Shown here: piece after piece, positions 51,636 to 60,633 of the stretch | How positions within the stretch are numbered: the stretch's first letter is position 1 | How the letters are laid out: every line of letters begins with the position of its first letter | NCBI GenBank assembly: GCA_031421635.1 | Contig: JANOPA010000020.1 | Span: forward strand, 1 to 64,000 | Length of the DNA: 64,000 bases | Direction of reading: 5' to 3' | Source of the DNA: JAPOKJ01 sp031421635 | GTDB lineage: Bacteria > Pseudomonadota > Gammaproteobacteria > Burkholderiales > Burkholderiaceae_E | Translations under genes and position numbers: made by a program | Notes under the pieces: generated by a model | What the model was told of the DNA's origin: nothing | Databases searched by the model: none | Seen by the model: only the letters and a program-made list of their open reading frames with translations

Positions 51636-54236
51636 CTACTGCGCTGGATAAACATCCACACGACGCGCTTGCTTATCATCCGCACCACCTGCTGCCATCG
51701 AGACGGGCTTCACCATGATCATGCGATCTTCAGGAACACCCGCTTTAACCAGCATTTCCCGAGCAGCACGAGCACGGTTTTTAGCGAGCTCAGCATTGGC
51801 TTTGGGATCGCCCGAAGTGTCGTGATAACCCGATAAGCCAATCTTGGCATTGGCACCCGACTTGGCATAGGCTGCGACTTTTTCCAACAGCTTGTCAGCA
51901 TCGGCGGGCAGGGCACTCTTGCCGGAATCGAAGTACAAACTGACAGACTCAGGGAAGCCTGCGCCCTTAAGAAGTTCAGGAGCTTTGTCGACTTCAGTCA
52001 CCGCTTTGGCTTCTGCTGTAGGGGCTGCTGCTGCGGGAGCGACGGCGGGTGCAGCGGCGACCGGTGCCGGTGCAACTACGGCTGGTGCTGCAGCGGCTAC
52101 AACCGCTGCCACAGGAGCGGCGGCGGCTGGCGCTGCATGACCTGCTTTACCGGTACCCCAAATAACGCCCATTACTGGCACCAAGAGAATAGCCACGATG
52201 TTGATAATCTTGATCAACGGGTTCACTGCGGGACCCGCTGTGTCCTTATAAGGGTCGCCAACGGTGTCGCCGGTCACTGCAGCCTTGTGAGCGTCAGAAC
52301 CCTTGCCACCATGGTGACCTTCTTCGATGTACTTCTTGGCATTGTCCCAAGCGCCACCGCCGGTACACATTGAAATGGCTACAAACAAGCCCGTCACAAT
52401 GGTGCCCATCAACATACCTGCAACCGCGGCTGGGCCGAGGAAAACAGCGACCAAGATGGGGATAATCACAGGGAGGATCGACGGAAGAATCATTTCCTTG
52501 ATCGCGGCTGTGGTCAAGAGATCGACCGCTCGGGTGTAATCCGGCTTGGCCGTGCCTTCCATGATGCCCTTGATCTCGCGGAACTGGCGGCGTACTTCTT
52601 CAACCACCGCACTGGCTGATCGACCCACCGCTTCCATCGCCATGGCCGCGAAAAGGAATGGAATCAGGCCACCGATGAACAGGCCGACAATCACTTTGTG
52701 ATTGGAAAGATCAAACACGGTGTCTAGACCAATGCTATTGAGCGCATGGGTGTAGTCAGCAAACAAAACCAAAGCAGCCAGCCCCGCAGAACCAATGGCG
52801 TAGCCCTTGGTCACCGCCTTTGTGGTGTTACCCACAGCGTCGAGAGGATCGGTGATGTTACGTACCGACTCGGGCAAGCCCGACATCTCCGCAATACCAC
52901 CGGCATTGTCAGTGATTGGACCGTAGGCATCAAGTGCAACCACGATACCTGCCATTGACAGCATGGCGGTTGCAGCGGTGGCAATACCGTACAGACCAGC
53001 GAGCCAATAAGACGACAGAATTGCGGCGCACACCAACAACACAGGGTAGGCGGTCGACTTCATCGACACGGCGATACCGGCAATGATGTTGGTCGCATGA
53101 CCGGTGGTCGAGGCTTGAGCGACATATTTCACTGGTTTGTACTGTGTGCCAGTGTAGTACTCAGTGACCCAGACGATCAGGCCCGTCAGAACCATACCGA
53201 CGATGACGCAACCAAACAGTTTCATGACGGTAATGTCGGTTGAACCAAAACCACCGCTAAAAATCCACTGCGTTACGGGGTAGGCCAGGATGGTGGCGAT
53301 AACGCCCGCAACAACCAGACCTTTGTAGAGTGCAGGCATTACATTCGTCATGCCTGGGGTGGCTTTGACGAAATAGGTACCGATGATCGATGCGATGATT
53401 GAGATACCACCGAGAGCAAGGGGATACGACACCGCAGCCCATTCAGCGCCCTTCATGATCGAAGCACCTAACAACATGGTGGCGATCAAGGTCACAGCAT
53501 AGGTTTCGAACAGGTCGGCAGCCATACCTGCACAATCGCCCACGTTATCACCCACATTGTCGGCGATCACGGCTGGGTTGCGTGGGTCATCTTCTGGAAT
53601 ACCTGCTTCAACTTTACCGACCAAGTCGGCACCGACGTCCGCACCCTTGGTGAAAATACCGCCGCCCAGACGAGCAAAGATGGAGATGAGCGAGGAGCCG
53701 AAGGCGAGACCGATCAAGGGCTTGATTACGTCATGCAGGCTAACCGTTGTGCCAAGACCATGAGGAGCACTACCGACCAAGACCATAAAGTAGCCAGCGA
53801 CGCCCAGAATGCCTAGACCCACCACTAACATACCGGTGATTGCACCACCTTTAAAGGCGACCTGCAGCGCGTCGTTTAAGGAGCGTGTTGCGGCTTGAGT
53901 CGTACGCACGTTAGCGCGCACGGAAACGTTCATACCAATGTAACCAGCTAGACCAGACAGAATCGCGCCGATGGCGAAACCGATTGCGGTAGGCCAACCC
54001 AAACCGGGGACGAAACCGACGACAAAGAACAGCACGATACCCACCATGCCGATGGTTTTGTACTGACGGTTTAGGTACGCCTTAGCACCTTGTTGAATGG
54101 CGGCAGCAATTTCTTGCATGCGCGCATTGCCAGCGTCTAAGCTCAGGATGGACTTGCTCGTGATGAGCCCGTACAACACTGCTAAGACGCCACAAATCAT
54201 GGCTAGCCATAAGGCGCCTGATGCAACTCCAGTCAT
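51636..54236 (-). CDS. hppA: K+-independent H+-translocating pyrophosphatase fused to an OmpA-like domain
   Basis: Residues 1-695 are a complete membrane pyrophosphatase with about 16 hydrophobic segments. The pyrophosphate site motifs are GADVGADLVGKVEAGIPEDD (198-217), DNVGDNVGD (226-234) and GDTVGDPYKDTAGP (656-669). GNTTKAVTKG at 469-478 has Lys and Thr at the positions that mark K+-independent H+ pumps. Residues 696-750 are an Ala/Pro/Val linker. Residues 751-866 form an OmpA-type domain: SLYFDSGKSALPADA, GYHDTSGDPKANAELAKNRARA. The frame is continuous, and GGAGG precedes ATG 54236. The C-terminus of these pumps is periplasmic, so the domain could bind peptidoglycan. Confidence 0.93.
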   Translation of the reverse strand: MTGVASGALWLAMICGVLAVLYGLITSKSILSLDAGNARMQEIAAAIQQGAKAYLNRQYKTIGMVGIVLFFVVGFVPGLGWPTAIGFAIGAILSGLAGYIGMNVSVRANVRTTQAATRSLNDALQVAFKGGAITGMLVVGLGILGVAGYFMVLVGSAPHGLGTTVSLHDVIKPLIGLAFGSSLISIFARLGGGIFTKGADVGADLVGKVEAGIPEDDPRNPAVIADNVGDNVGDCAGMAADLFETYAVTLIATMLLGASIMKGAEWAAVSYPLALGGISIIASIIGTYFVKATPGMTNVMPALYKGLVVAGVIATILAYPVTQWIFSGGFGSTDITVMKLFGCVIVGMVLTGLIVWVTEYYTGTQYKPVKYVAQASTTGHATNIIAGIAVSMKSTAYPVLLVCAAILSSYWLAGLYGIATAATAMLSMAGIVVALDAYGPITDNAGGIAEMSGLPESVRNITDPLDAVGNTTKAVTKGYAIGSAGLAALVLFADYTHALNSIGLDTVFDLSNHKVIVGLFIGGLIPFLFAAMAMEAVGRSASAVVEEVRRQFREIKGIMEGTAKPDYTRAVDLLTTAAIKEMILPSILPVIIPILVAVFLGPAAVAGMLMGTIVTGLFVAISMCTGGGAWDNAKKYIEEGHHGGKGSDAHKAAVTGDTVGDPYKDTAGPAVNPLIKIINIVAILLVPVMGVIWGTGKAGHAAPAAAAPVAAVVAAAAPAVVAPAPVAAAPAVAPAAAAPTAEAKAVTEVDKAPELLKGAGFPESVSLYFDSGKSALPADADKLLEKVAAYAKSGANAKIGLSGYHDTSGDPKANAELAKNRARAAREMLVKAGVPEDRMIMVKPVSMAAGGADDKQARRVDVYPAQ

Positions 54237-54330
54237 TATTTATCCTCCAGGATGGTCTTTTAAAAAATTTAAAGCCCGCCGATTCTACTTCAGCAAGGTG
54301 AAATCAAGTGAACAAGTCGCTTAAGTCGGT

Positions 54331-54984
54331 CTATTGCAGCGCCGCAAAAACTCTGGCGGTAATCTCGTCAACATCGCCTTGACCCGATATCTTGCGATAA
54401 GCGGGGGCTAGCTTGTCACCCATATGGGCCCAGTTACCGTAGTAGTCCACCAAGGGACGGGTTTGCGATTGATAGACTTCTAAGCGCTTTCGCACGGTCT
54501 CTTCTTTGTCGTCATCGCGTTGAATAAGTGGCTCGTGCGTGACGTCGTCCTGCCCAGCAATTTTGGGCGGATTGAATTTGAGGTGATAGGTCCGCCCACT
54601 GGCGACATGCACTCTACGCCCACTCATTCGTTCAATGATATCGGACTCGGGAACATCGATTTCAAGGACGTAATCGAGTTTGACTTCGGCGGCCTTCATT
54701 GCATCAGCCTGAGGGATGGTGCGTGGGAAGCCGTCGAAAAGGTAACCATTTTGACAGTCGGCATGGGTGAGCCGATCTTTGACCAGACCAATAATGATGT
54801 CGTCAGAGACTAGAGCGCCAGAGTCCATCACCTTTTTGGCTTGCAGGCCTAGAGGAGTTCCGGCTTTGACCGCGGCCCTTAACATATCTCCTGTCGAAAT
54901 TTGTGGGATGCCGAACTTTTTGCAGATGTAGGTTGCTTGCGTACCCTTACCGGCGCCCGGCGCGCCTAGCAATATCAATCTCAT
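54331..54984 (-). CDS. adk: Adenylate kinase
   Basis: Adk interconverts AMP, ADP and ATP in the cytosol. The 217-residue protein has the P-loop GAPGAGKGTQA at the start, DGFPRTIPQA, and a long LID with GRRVHVASGRTYH without zinc Cys residues, as in other Gram-negative enzymes. It follows kdsB by 106 bases and precedes hppA by 94 bases on the minus strand. Confidence 0.98.
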   Translation of the reverse strand: MRLILLGAPGAGKGTQATYICKKFGIPQISTGDMLRAAVKAGTPLGLQAKKVMDSGALVSDDIIIGLVKDRLTHADCQNGYLFDGFPRTIPQADAMKAAEVKLDYVLEIDVPESDIIERMSGRRVHVASGRTYHLKFNPPKIAGQDDVTHEPLIQRDDDKEETVRKRLEVYQSQTRPLVDYYGNWAHMGDKLAPAYRKISGQGDVDEITARVFAALQ

Positions 54985-55090
54985 GGATGCCCCTGAATGA
55001 AACTAAGTCAGTACGCTTTGCTTGTGCTTAAAGGCCAAGCAAAAATGTTGCAGCTGGCAACAAAGCGTCTGAAAGACTTCTTCTAAAACC

Positions 55091-55858
55091 TCAATTGTGC
55101 CCGAAGTTTTGTTTGAACAGCGCTCGGGCACGATCCAAATCGGCCTGAGTGTCCACACCGGAGGGTGGGGCTTCCTCTGTAACATGGATGGCGATTCGAT
55201 ATCCGTGCCATAAGGCGCGCAGTTGCTCTAAGGCTTCGAGCCGCTCAATTGGGGCACTTGTAAGTTCTGGGTAAGCTTTGAGAAAGCCTACGCGATAGGC
55301 GTAAAGCCCTAAATGTCTAAGGGGACGATGTTTCAGCTCCGTTGAGATGGAGTCTCGATCATGGGGGATCAAGGCTCGTGAGAAATACAAAGCCGTCTGC
55401 CGAGCATCCAATACAACTTTAACGACATTGGTATTTTCATAGTCGGCAAGATCTTGGATAGGGTGAGCTGCGCTCGACATTGAACAATCAGGGCGCTTGG
55501 CCAGCAACAGGCCGACGGCTGAAATGAGATTCACCGGGATGAACGGCTCATCGCCCTGCACATTGATGACAATTTCGTCGTCCGCCAGGCCGAGTAAGGT
55601 GGCCGCTTCTGCAAGGCGATCTGTGCCGGAGGCATGGTCAACGCGGGTCATGATGGCTTGAAAGCCCGCAGCCCGAACGGCGGCTGCAACAATGTCGGAG
55701 TCGGTCGCGACCGCCAATGCTTTGGGTTTGGCGAGTGCCACGCGCTCAGCGACTCGCACGATCATCGGTTTGCCTGCAATATCGGCCATAGGCTTGTCGG
55801 GGAGGCGGGATGATGCCATGCGTGCAGGAATGAGCACGGTGCATTGGTGTAGCAACAT
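55091..55858 (-). CDS. kdsB: 3-deoxy-manno-octulosonate cytidylyltransferase
   Basis: KdsB activates KDO as CMP-KDO for lipopolysaccharide synthesis. The protein of about 255 residues has IPARMASSRLPDKPMADIAGKP at the N-terminus, VATDSD, NVQGDEPFI and RHLGLYAYR. ATG 55858 is preferred; TTG 55870 in front would add four residues. It follows the Trm112 gene by 18 bases. Confidence 0.97.
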   Translation of the reverse strand: MLLHQCTVLIPARMASSRLPDKPMADIAGKPMIVRVAERVALAKPKALAVATDSDIVAAAVRAAGFQAIMTRVDHASGTDRLAEAATLLGLADDEIVINVQGDEPFIPVNLISAVGLLLAKRPDCSMSSAAHPIQDLADYENTNVVKVVLDARQTALYFSRALIPHDRDSISTELKHRPLRHLGLYAYRVGFLKAYPELTSAPIERLEALEQLRALWHGYRIAIHVTEEAPPSGVDTQADLDRARALFKQNFGHN

Positions 55859-55876
55859 GGGTTTGACCAACAGCGC

Positions 55877-56098
55877 TTAAAGGAGCGAGCGAGCTTCGTC
55901 GACCAGCATGCGAGCAATGCCATCTTTCACGGGGAAAGCGAGTTTGTCGACCACACAGCGCAACTCGCTTTGCACGTCGGGAGGTATTCCGCTTGCGGCC
56001 AGTTCGTCCGGATCTGAGCTTGGTCGATCATGTTTGAGGGGCCCTTTGCAAATCGGGCACACCAGGATGTCTAAGAGTCGGGAGTCGAGGGAGTTCAT
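55877..56098 (-). CDS. Trm112 family protein
   Basis: The 73-residue protein has the YcaR/Trm112 pattern LLDILVCPICKGPL with the CxxC pair and RCVVDKLAFPVKDGIARML. Eukaryotic Trm112 is a methyltransferase partner; the bacterial role is not well known. ATG 56098 overlaps the lpxK stop by four bases, and the position between lpxK and kdsB is conserved in Burkholderiales. Confidence 0.93.
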   Translation of the reverse strand: MNSLDSRLLDILVCPICKGPLKHDRPSSDPDELAASGIPPDVQSELRCVVDKLAFPVKDGIARMLVDEARSLL

Positions 56099-57204
56099 GA
56101 TTTGATTTTCTTGATCAGCCAATCGATGAGTCGAGGGTCGAGTTGCGTGTCGCGCACGGCAACCCAAGGCGATTGGGTGCCACTATTGGGCCATTTTACG
56201 GCGTCTTTCTCGGTCATGATGACGAATGGTTCGGCAATTTGCTTTAAGGTGTTTTTATCTAAAGGTGAATGATCGCTGAGGGGATAGCTTGAAAAAACTA
56301 GCCCAAGTTGTCGCAGCGCTCCAAAAAAGGCGAGAGGCTGTGCTGTGCCTGCTAAGGCCGCGATTCCTCGGCCTGCCGCAATGCCGGTAAGTTCCTTGGC
56401 CGTGATCGCCCGAAAATTTTCTTTGCTGCTTTCACGGTTTTGCCACTGGGCAATGGGCAGAAAGCGGATTTCACTAAAATAAATACTGAATTTGGGTTTT
56501 TTAAGTATCTTGTCGAGCAAAGGCTCGCCGGGTCGGGCCGCGAGGGCAATGGCCGCCGCTAGCTCCGGCGTGTCTTCCAAGCTGTTCAAGATCAGGCTGT
56601 CGACTCTTGCTAGTGCGGAAATCGGCTCCCGTAATGGCCCGGCGGGGAGTACCTCGCCATTGCCAAACCCGCGCGAGTCGATCATGCAACACTCGACAGT
56701 TCGAGGAAGCGCGCTATGTTGCAAACCATCGTCGGAGACGATGAGGTCAATTTCAGGACGCTCTTTCAGAAGTGTCTTGAGCGCGCTCAGACGATGGCCC
56801 GAAACGGCTACTGGCAATTGCGTGGACTTGGCAATCAGTACTGGCTCGTCGCCTAACGATTTCGCTCGACTCTTAGAGGTGACCAGTACCGCTTGATCGG
56901 TCAGGTCATAGGCTGGCGACCCGTAGCCGCTGGCGATTACACCCACTTTGAAACCACGTTCGCTAAGCGCTTTGGCCACGGCGATTGTCATAGGCGTCTT
57001 GCCGGAGCCGCCGACCAATAAATTGCCGATCACGATGACCGGGACAGGAGGAGTTGCCTCGCGCCGCCGCGTCTGCGTTTTTTCGATCCTTTTTTCGGCA
57101 AAACTAGCGAGTGGACGTGCGCAGGTCATAAAGAACTTGTCCTGCCAATTAAGCGCTGGTCTAAACCAGATGGATTGAAGTTTTCGCTCGAAAAAAGACT
57201 TCAC
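56095..57204 (-). CDS. lpxK: Tetraacyldisaccharide 4'-kinase
   Basis: LpxK phosphorylates the lipid A disaccharide precursor at the inner membrane. The 369-residue protein has an N-terminal hydrophobic stretch, the P-loop region GNLLVGGSGKTPMTIAVA (about 61-78), VIASGYG and DDGLQH. It follows exbD by 18 bases within the lipid A/transport operon. Confidence 0.96.
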   Translation of the reverse strand: MKSFFERKLQSIWFRPALNWQDKFFMTCARPLASFAEKRIEKTQTRRREATPPVPVIVIGNLLVGGSGKTPMTIAVAKALSERGFKVGVIASGYGSPAYDLTDQAVLVTSKSRAKSLGDEPVLIAKSTQLPVAVSGHRLSALKTLLKERPEIDLIVSDDGLQHSALPRTVECCMIDSRGFGNGEVLPAGPLREPISALARVDSLILNSLEDTPELAAAIALAARPGEPLLDKILKKPKFSIYFSEIRFLPIAQWQNRESSKENFRAITAKELTGIAAGRGIAALAGTAQPLAFFGALRQLGLVFSSYPLSDHSPLDKNTLKQIAEPFVIMTEKDAVKWPNSGTQSPWVAVRDTQLDPRLIDWLIKKIKS

Positions 57205-57222
57205 GCTGGGAAAGGCATCTGT

Positions 57223-57657
57223 CTAGCGGGGCGCCTGGGCGGCAATACTGACGCGCTCAAGACCGGCTTGACGCGCTGCGTCCATGACCGCAACAACTGC
57301 CTGATGGCTCGCGCCCGCGTCCGCATAAATGAGTACGACGGTTTCTTTTTTGTCGGTCACCAAGCGCCTCATTTCGGCAGCAAGGGCGGCTGGTGCGTTG
57401 AAACTACCGACAGTCGCGCCATCAATGCCGCGCAGGCTGGCTTGGCCGTCATTACTAACCACAACGGTTATTTCGGGTGGTTTGGTGGTGCTGGCCTGGT
57501 TGCGCACGCTAGGTAGTTCGACCTTGAGGTCATTGAATTTGGTATAGGTGGTCGTGACCATCAGGAAAATCAATATCACTAAGAGGAGATCAATAAGCGG
57601 AATGAAATTGATCTCTGGATCGTCCTTACTGGTCCCAAAACCGCGCCGGAAATTCAT
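57223..57657 (-). CDS. exbD: Biopolymer transport protein ExbD/TolR family
   Basis: The 144-residue protein has one N-terminal transmembrane segment with the essential Asp in NFIPLIDLLLVILIFLM, and a periplasmic domain. With ExbB it uses the proton gradient to energise outer-membrane transport through TonB-type partners. It overlaps exbB by four bases. No tonB gene is nearby. Confidence 0.95.
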   Translation of the reverse strand: MNFRRGFGTSKDDPEINFIPLIDLLLVILIFLMVTTTYTKFNDLKVELPSVRNQASTTKPPEITVVVSNDGQASLRGIDGATVGSFNAPAALAAEMRRLVTDKKETVVLIYADAGASHQAVVAVMDAARQAGLERVSIAAQAPR

Positions 57658-58259
57658 AATTTTGTCGACGCCAGGGCGTCCGCTACTCGAGCGGCAGCTT
57701 GCTCCATCTCCACCAAGTAGCCGTCGACCTTGGACCGGAAGAAGCGATAAAAAATCATTACGGGCACAGCGATAAGGATACCAAAAGCAGTGTTGTACAA
57801 AGCCGTTGAAATTCCTTGACCAAGTTGCTGAGGATTGGTGCCCGAGGGTCCTTGTGCGTGGAAGATCTCAATCATTCCCACGACTGTGCCAAATAGCCCA
57901 AGCAACGGCGCAACCGTGGCGATGGTGCCCAGAGCAGGCAAAAAGCGTTCGAGTTGATGGGCGACCAGGCGGCCGGCAGACTCCATAGCCTCACGCATGG
58001 CAAGTCGGCCGCTGGTGCGTTGGCGGACGCCGGCCGCCAAAATCTTGCCGAGCGGAGACGCCTGGGCCAGACGATTTGCAGATTCAGGGGTTAGTTGCTG
58101 ATTGCGCGCCATCAAAAGCACCTCTTCCACCAAGGCGTCTGGGATAATTTTTACCCTAGCCAAAGCTAAAAAACGTTCGACGATCAGGGCCACCGCAACG
58201 AGAGAGGTAAGGATCAAAAACCATATTGGCCAACCAGCGGCTTGAATCAGTGAGAACAA
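57654..58259 (-). CDS. exbB: MotA/TolQ/ExbB proton channel family protein
   Basis: The 201-residue protein has three hydrophobic segments (about 9-29, 107-130 and 152-172), with LPALGTIATVAPLLGLFGTVVGMI and STALYNTAFGILIAVP typical of ExbB. It is the first gene of the minus-strand run exbB-exbD-lpxK-trm112-kdsB-adk. Its start faces the xseA start across a 314-base region. Confidence 0.95.
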   Translation of the reverse strand: MFSLIQAAGWPIWFLILTSLVAVALIVERFLALARVKIIPDALVEEVLLMARNQQLTPESANRLAQASPLGKILAAGVRQRTSGRLAMREAMESAGRLVAHQLERFLPALGTIATVAPLLGLFGTVVGMIEIFHAQGPSGTNPQQLGQGISTALYNTAFGILIAVPVMIFYRFFRSKVDGYLVEMEQAAARVADALASTKL

Positions 58260-58573
58260 GTAAGACTCCGTAGCTGAAAAGGCTCAGCTCTGTATTTTTA
58301 AAAGGTTTAGCATTCGCAATTCGGGAATGTCGCCATTCTAAATCGCCCCGAATTGTCGTTTCTTTCTCCAATTGCGGCAAGCTGTGGATAACTCTGTGGA
58401 AACTTGACAATTCCTTTATAAGTTTTTCCCGAAAATGCGCAAGCTTTGCAATTTGAGGTCAAGATCCTGAAAATGTTTTCGAATAAAATCAATTACTTAG
58501 ACAGTTCCCTCCAGATCCTTGTCGGGCTGACGTGGCAACCTTAATAAATTCGCGACTTTGTGGATAGATTGCC
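58260..58573. promoter_or_regulatory. exbB/xseA divergent control region with DnaA-like boxes
   Basis: This AT-rich stretch has no gene. A perfect DnaA box (TTATCCACA on the minus strand) lies at 58384-58392. Two near matches follow in the same orientation: GTTTCCACA at 58396-58404 and CTATCCACA at 58559-58567, the last just before the xseA start. Promoters for both divergent genes must also lie here. The boxes may allow DnaA-linked control or DnaA binding; this is no chromosomal origin by context. Confidence 0.45.
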
Positions 58574-58585
58574 TTGGAAACCCGC

Positions 58586-59929
58586 ATGAATGCTAGCTTT
58601 TCGGATCAAAACCAAGTCTTTTCGCGGGATTACGTCACGGTTTCCGAGCTAAACCGCATGGTTGCGGGCCTGATCGAGCGCAACCTCCCAATGGTAGGGG
58701 TTCGCGGTGAGATTTCCAATTTTGTTCGAGCAGCGAGTGGGCATTGCTACTTCACGATCAAGGATGCTGGCGCGCAGGTTCGAGCGGTGATGTTCCGTGG
58801 GAAAGCGCAACTTTTGAACTTCTCGCCCAAGGAAGGTACCAAGGTGGAGGCCTATGCCAGCGCCAGTTTGTATCAAGCTCGGGGCGACTTCCAGCTTCAA
58901 ATTGAATCGATGCGCCAATCTGGTGCGGGGGATTTATATCAAGAGTTTCTAAAGCTTAAGGCCAAATTACAGACTGAAGGCCTGTTCGATGAAGCCCTGA
59001 AACGCCCGATTCCAGTTCGACCCAAGGCCATTGCGGTGATCTGCTCAGCCCAGGCGGCGGCGCTCCATGACGTGCTGATTACCTTAGCCCGCCGAGCCCC
59101 GCAAATACCCGTCTATTTATTTGCGAGCTTAGTGCAAGGCACACAAGCCAGCGCTAGTTTAGTTAGGGCCCTGAACGCGGCGAACCGTTTTGCCAGCAGC
59201 CGCAAAGTTTCAGAGGGTGTGAATTCAATTGCCCCTTCCACCGACCGAAACAGCGTGCAAGTCGACCCCGCTCCTGAAGTGATTTTGCTGGTAAGAGGCG
59301 GTGGAGCGATCGAGGATTTGTGGAGCTTTAATGACGAAACCCTGGCCCGAGCCATACGCGCCAGTGAATTGCCCGTAATTTGCGGTGTGGGTCACGAAAG
59401 TGATGTGACCATTGCGGACTTCGCGGCCGACCTTCGAGCGGCAACGCCGACTGCCGCAGCGGTCGCGGCCAGCCCGGATCGCGAGCAAGAGGTTGAGGCC
59501 GTTCGCCTCGCTGGGAGAGCCTTGGCGCGGGCAGCGCAAAGATCTCTTGAGCGAGCCGAGCAAGCTTTAGATCTCGCCACGCGGCGTCTGCGATCCCCTC
59601 TGGATATGCTGGATTTACAGGAACAAAAGGTCTTCAATTTGAGACACCGCCTCACCGTGTTTGGAAAGAACTTGACGGCGCAAGAGCCCCAGATCGAACA
59701 ACTGTTAGGCAGACTTAGGCTGAGCCTTCCACGGCGCTTGCTGAGTTATGAGGACCGGCTGCAATCGCTGCGCGCGCAGTTGCAGTTGGTGAGTCCTCAG
59801 GCCGTGCTGGATCGTGGCTACGCCATACTCTCGCAAGAGCACATCATCAGGGCGCCCGAAGAGATTGACCCTAGTCGCCCAGTAGATGCTCAATTGGCTC
59901 GAGGCAAAGTGCGTCTTCGGTCGATCTGA
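58586..59929 (+). CDS. xseA: Exodeoxyribonuclease VII large subunit
   Basis: XseA with XseB degrades single-stranded DNA to short oligonucleotides. The protein of about 447 residues has the OB-fold start TVSELNRMVAGLIERNLP, GEISNFVRAASGHCYFTIKD, the catalytic region AAALHDVLITLARRAP and VRGGGAIEDLWSFNDE, and a long helical C-terminal part. A stretch at about 205-230 (SSRKVSEGVNSIAPSTDRN) looks like an extra loop. ATG 58586 is the assumed start; TTG 58574 is in frame. sodB follows. Confidence 0.96.
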   Translation: MNASFSDQNQVFSRDYVTVSELNRMVAGLIERNLPMVGVRGEISNFVRAASGHCYFTIKDAGAQVRAVMFRGKAQLLNFSPKEGTKVEAYASASLYQARGDFQLQIESMRQSGAGDLYQEFLKLKAKLQTEGLFDEALKRPIPVRPKAIAVICSAQAAALHDVLITLARRAPQIPVYLFASLVQGTQASASLVRALNAANRFASSRKVSEGVNSIAPSTDRNSVQVDPAPEVILLVRGGGAIEDLWSFNDETLARAIRASELPVICGVGHESDVTIADFAADLRAATPTAAAVAASPDREQEVEAVRLAGRALARAAQRSLERAEQALDLATRRLRSPLDMLDLQEQKVFNLRHRLTVFGKNLTAQEPQIEQLLGRLRLSLPRRLLSYEDRLQSLRAQLQLVSPQAVLDRGYAILSQEHIIRAPEEIDPSRPVDAQLARGKVRLRSI

Positions 59930-59993
59930 CGTTACAATCTTCGTTCGCTTAAAAAACCAATTCGAGCTCCCACTAACTCACCAAGGAAATCTC

Positions 59994-60572
59994 ATGGAAC
60001 ATACTTTGCCCGCCTTGCCCTATGCCATGGACGCATTGGCCCCACATATTTCGAAAGAAACACTTGAATTTCATTATGGAAAGCATCACCAGACCTACGT
60101 GACCAATCTTAATAACCTTGTAAAAGGGACTGAGTTTGAAAATATGGATTTGGAAAGCATTATTAAAAAATCGTCGGGTGGCCTATTTAACAATTCCGCA
60201 CAAATTTGGAACCACACCTTTTACTGGAACGGCCTCAAGCCAAACGGTGGTGGTAAGGCTTCCGGTGCTCTCGGTGCTGCCATTGATGCGAAGTGGGGCT
60301 CGTTTGAGGCCTTCCAGGAGGCCTTTAACAAGATGGCCGTCGGTAATTTTGGTGCGAGCTGGACTTGGCTAGTAAAGAAAGCCGATGGTAGCTTGGACAT
60401 CGTGAACACCAGCAACGCTGCTACGCCGCTTACCACGGCCGATAAGGCGCTTCTGACCTGCGATCTGTGGGAGCATGCCTACTACATCGACTACCGCAAC
60501 CGTCGCCCTGACTACCTCAAAGCCTTCTGGGCGCTGACCAACTGGGATTTCGCCGCTAAGAACTTTGCTTAG
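59994..60572 (+). CDS. sodB: Superoxide dismutase, Fe type
   Basis: SodB removes superoxide in the cytosol. The 192-residue protein starts MEHTLPALPYAMDALAPHIS and has the metal ligands His in LEFHYGKHHQTYV and WNHTFYW and the Asp/His in DLWEHAYYIDY. The residues around GGLFNNSAQIWNH and FNKMAVGNFGASW favour iron over manganese. AAGGAAA precedes ATG 59994; the longer frame overlaps xseA. A strong terminator follows 29 bases after the stop. Confidence 0.97.
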   Translation: MEHTLPALPYAMDALAPHISKETLEFHYGKHHQTYVTNLNNLVKGTEFENMDLESIIKKSSGGLFNNSAQIWNHTFYWNGLKPNGGGKASGALGAAIDAKWGSFEAFQEAFNKMAVGNFGASWTWLVKKADGSLDIVNTSNAATPLTTADKALLTCDLWEHAYYIDYRNRRPDYLKAFWALTNWDFAAKNFA

Positions 60573-60601
60573 TTTTACCGGACGCAATTGTTGGAAATGA
60601 A

Positions 60602-60628
60602 AAAGGCCGCAGTCATGCGGCCTTTCTT
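60602..60628 (+). terminator. Rho-independent terminator of sodB
   Basis: AAAGGCCGCA and TGCGGCCTTT are perfect ten-base arms around GTCA, followed by CTT. The A/T ends on both sides could let it also act for the convergent DUF192 gene, which ends at 60634. Confidence 0.9.
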
Positions 60629-60633
60629 GCGTC

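Noticed and set aside
52000..52140. GC-rich repeat tract as a mobile or satellite repeat
   Set aside because: It is the Ala/Pro/Val codon-rich linker between the pyrophosphatase and OmpA-like domains and stays in frame.
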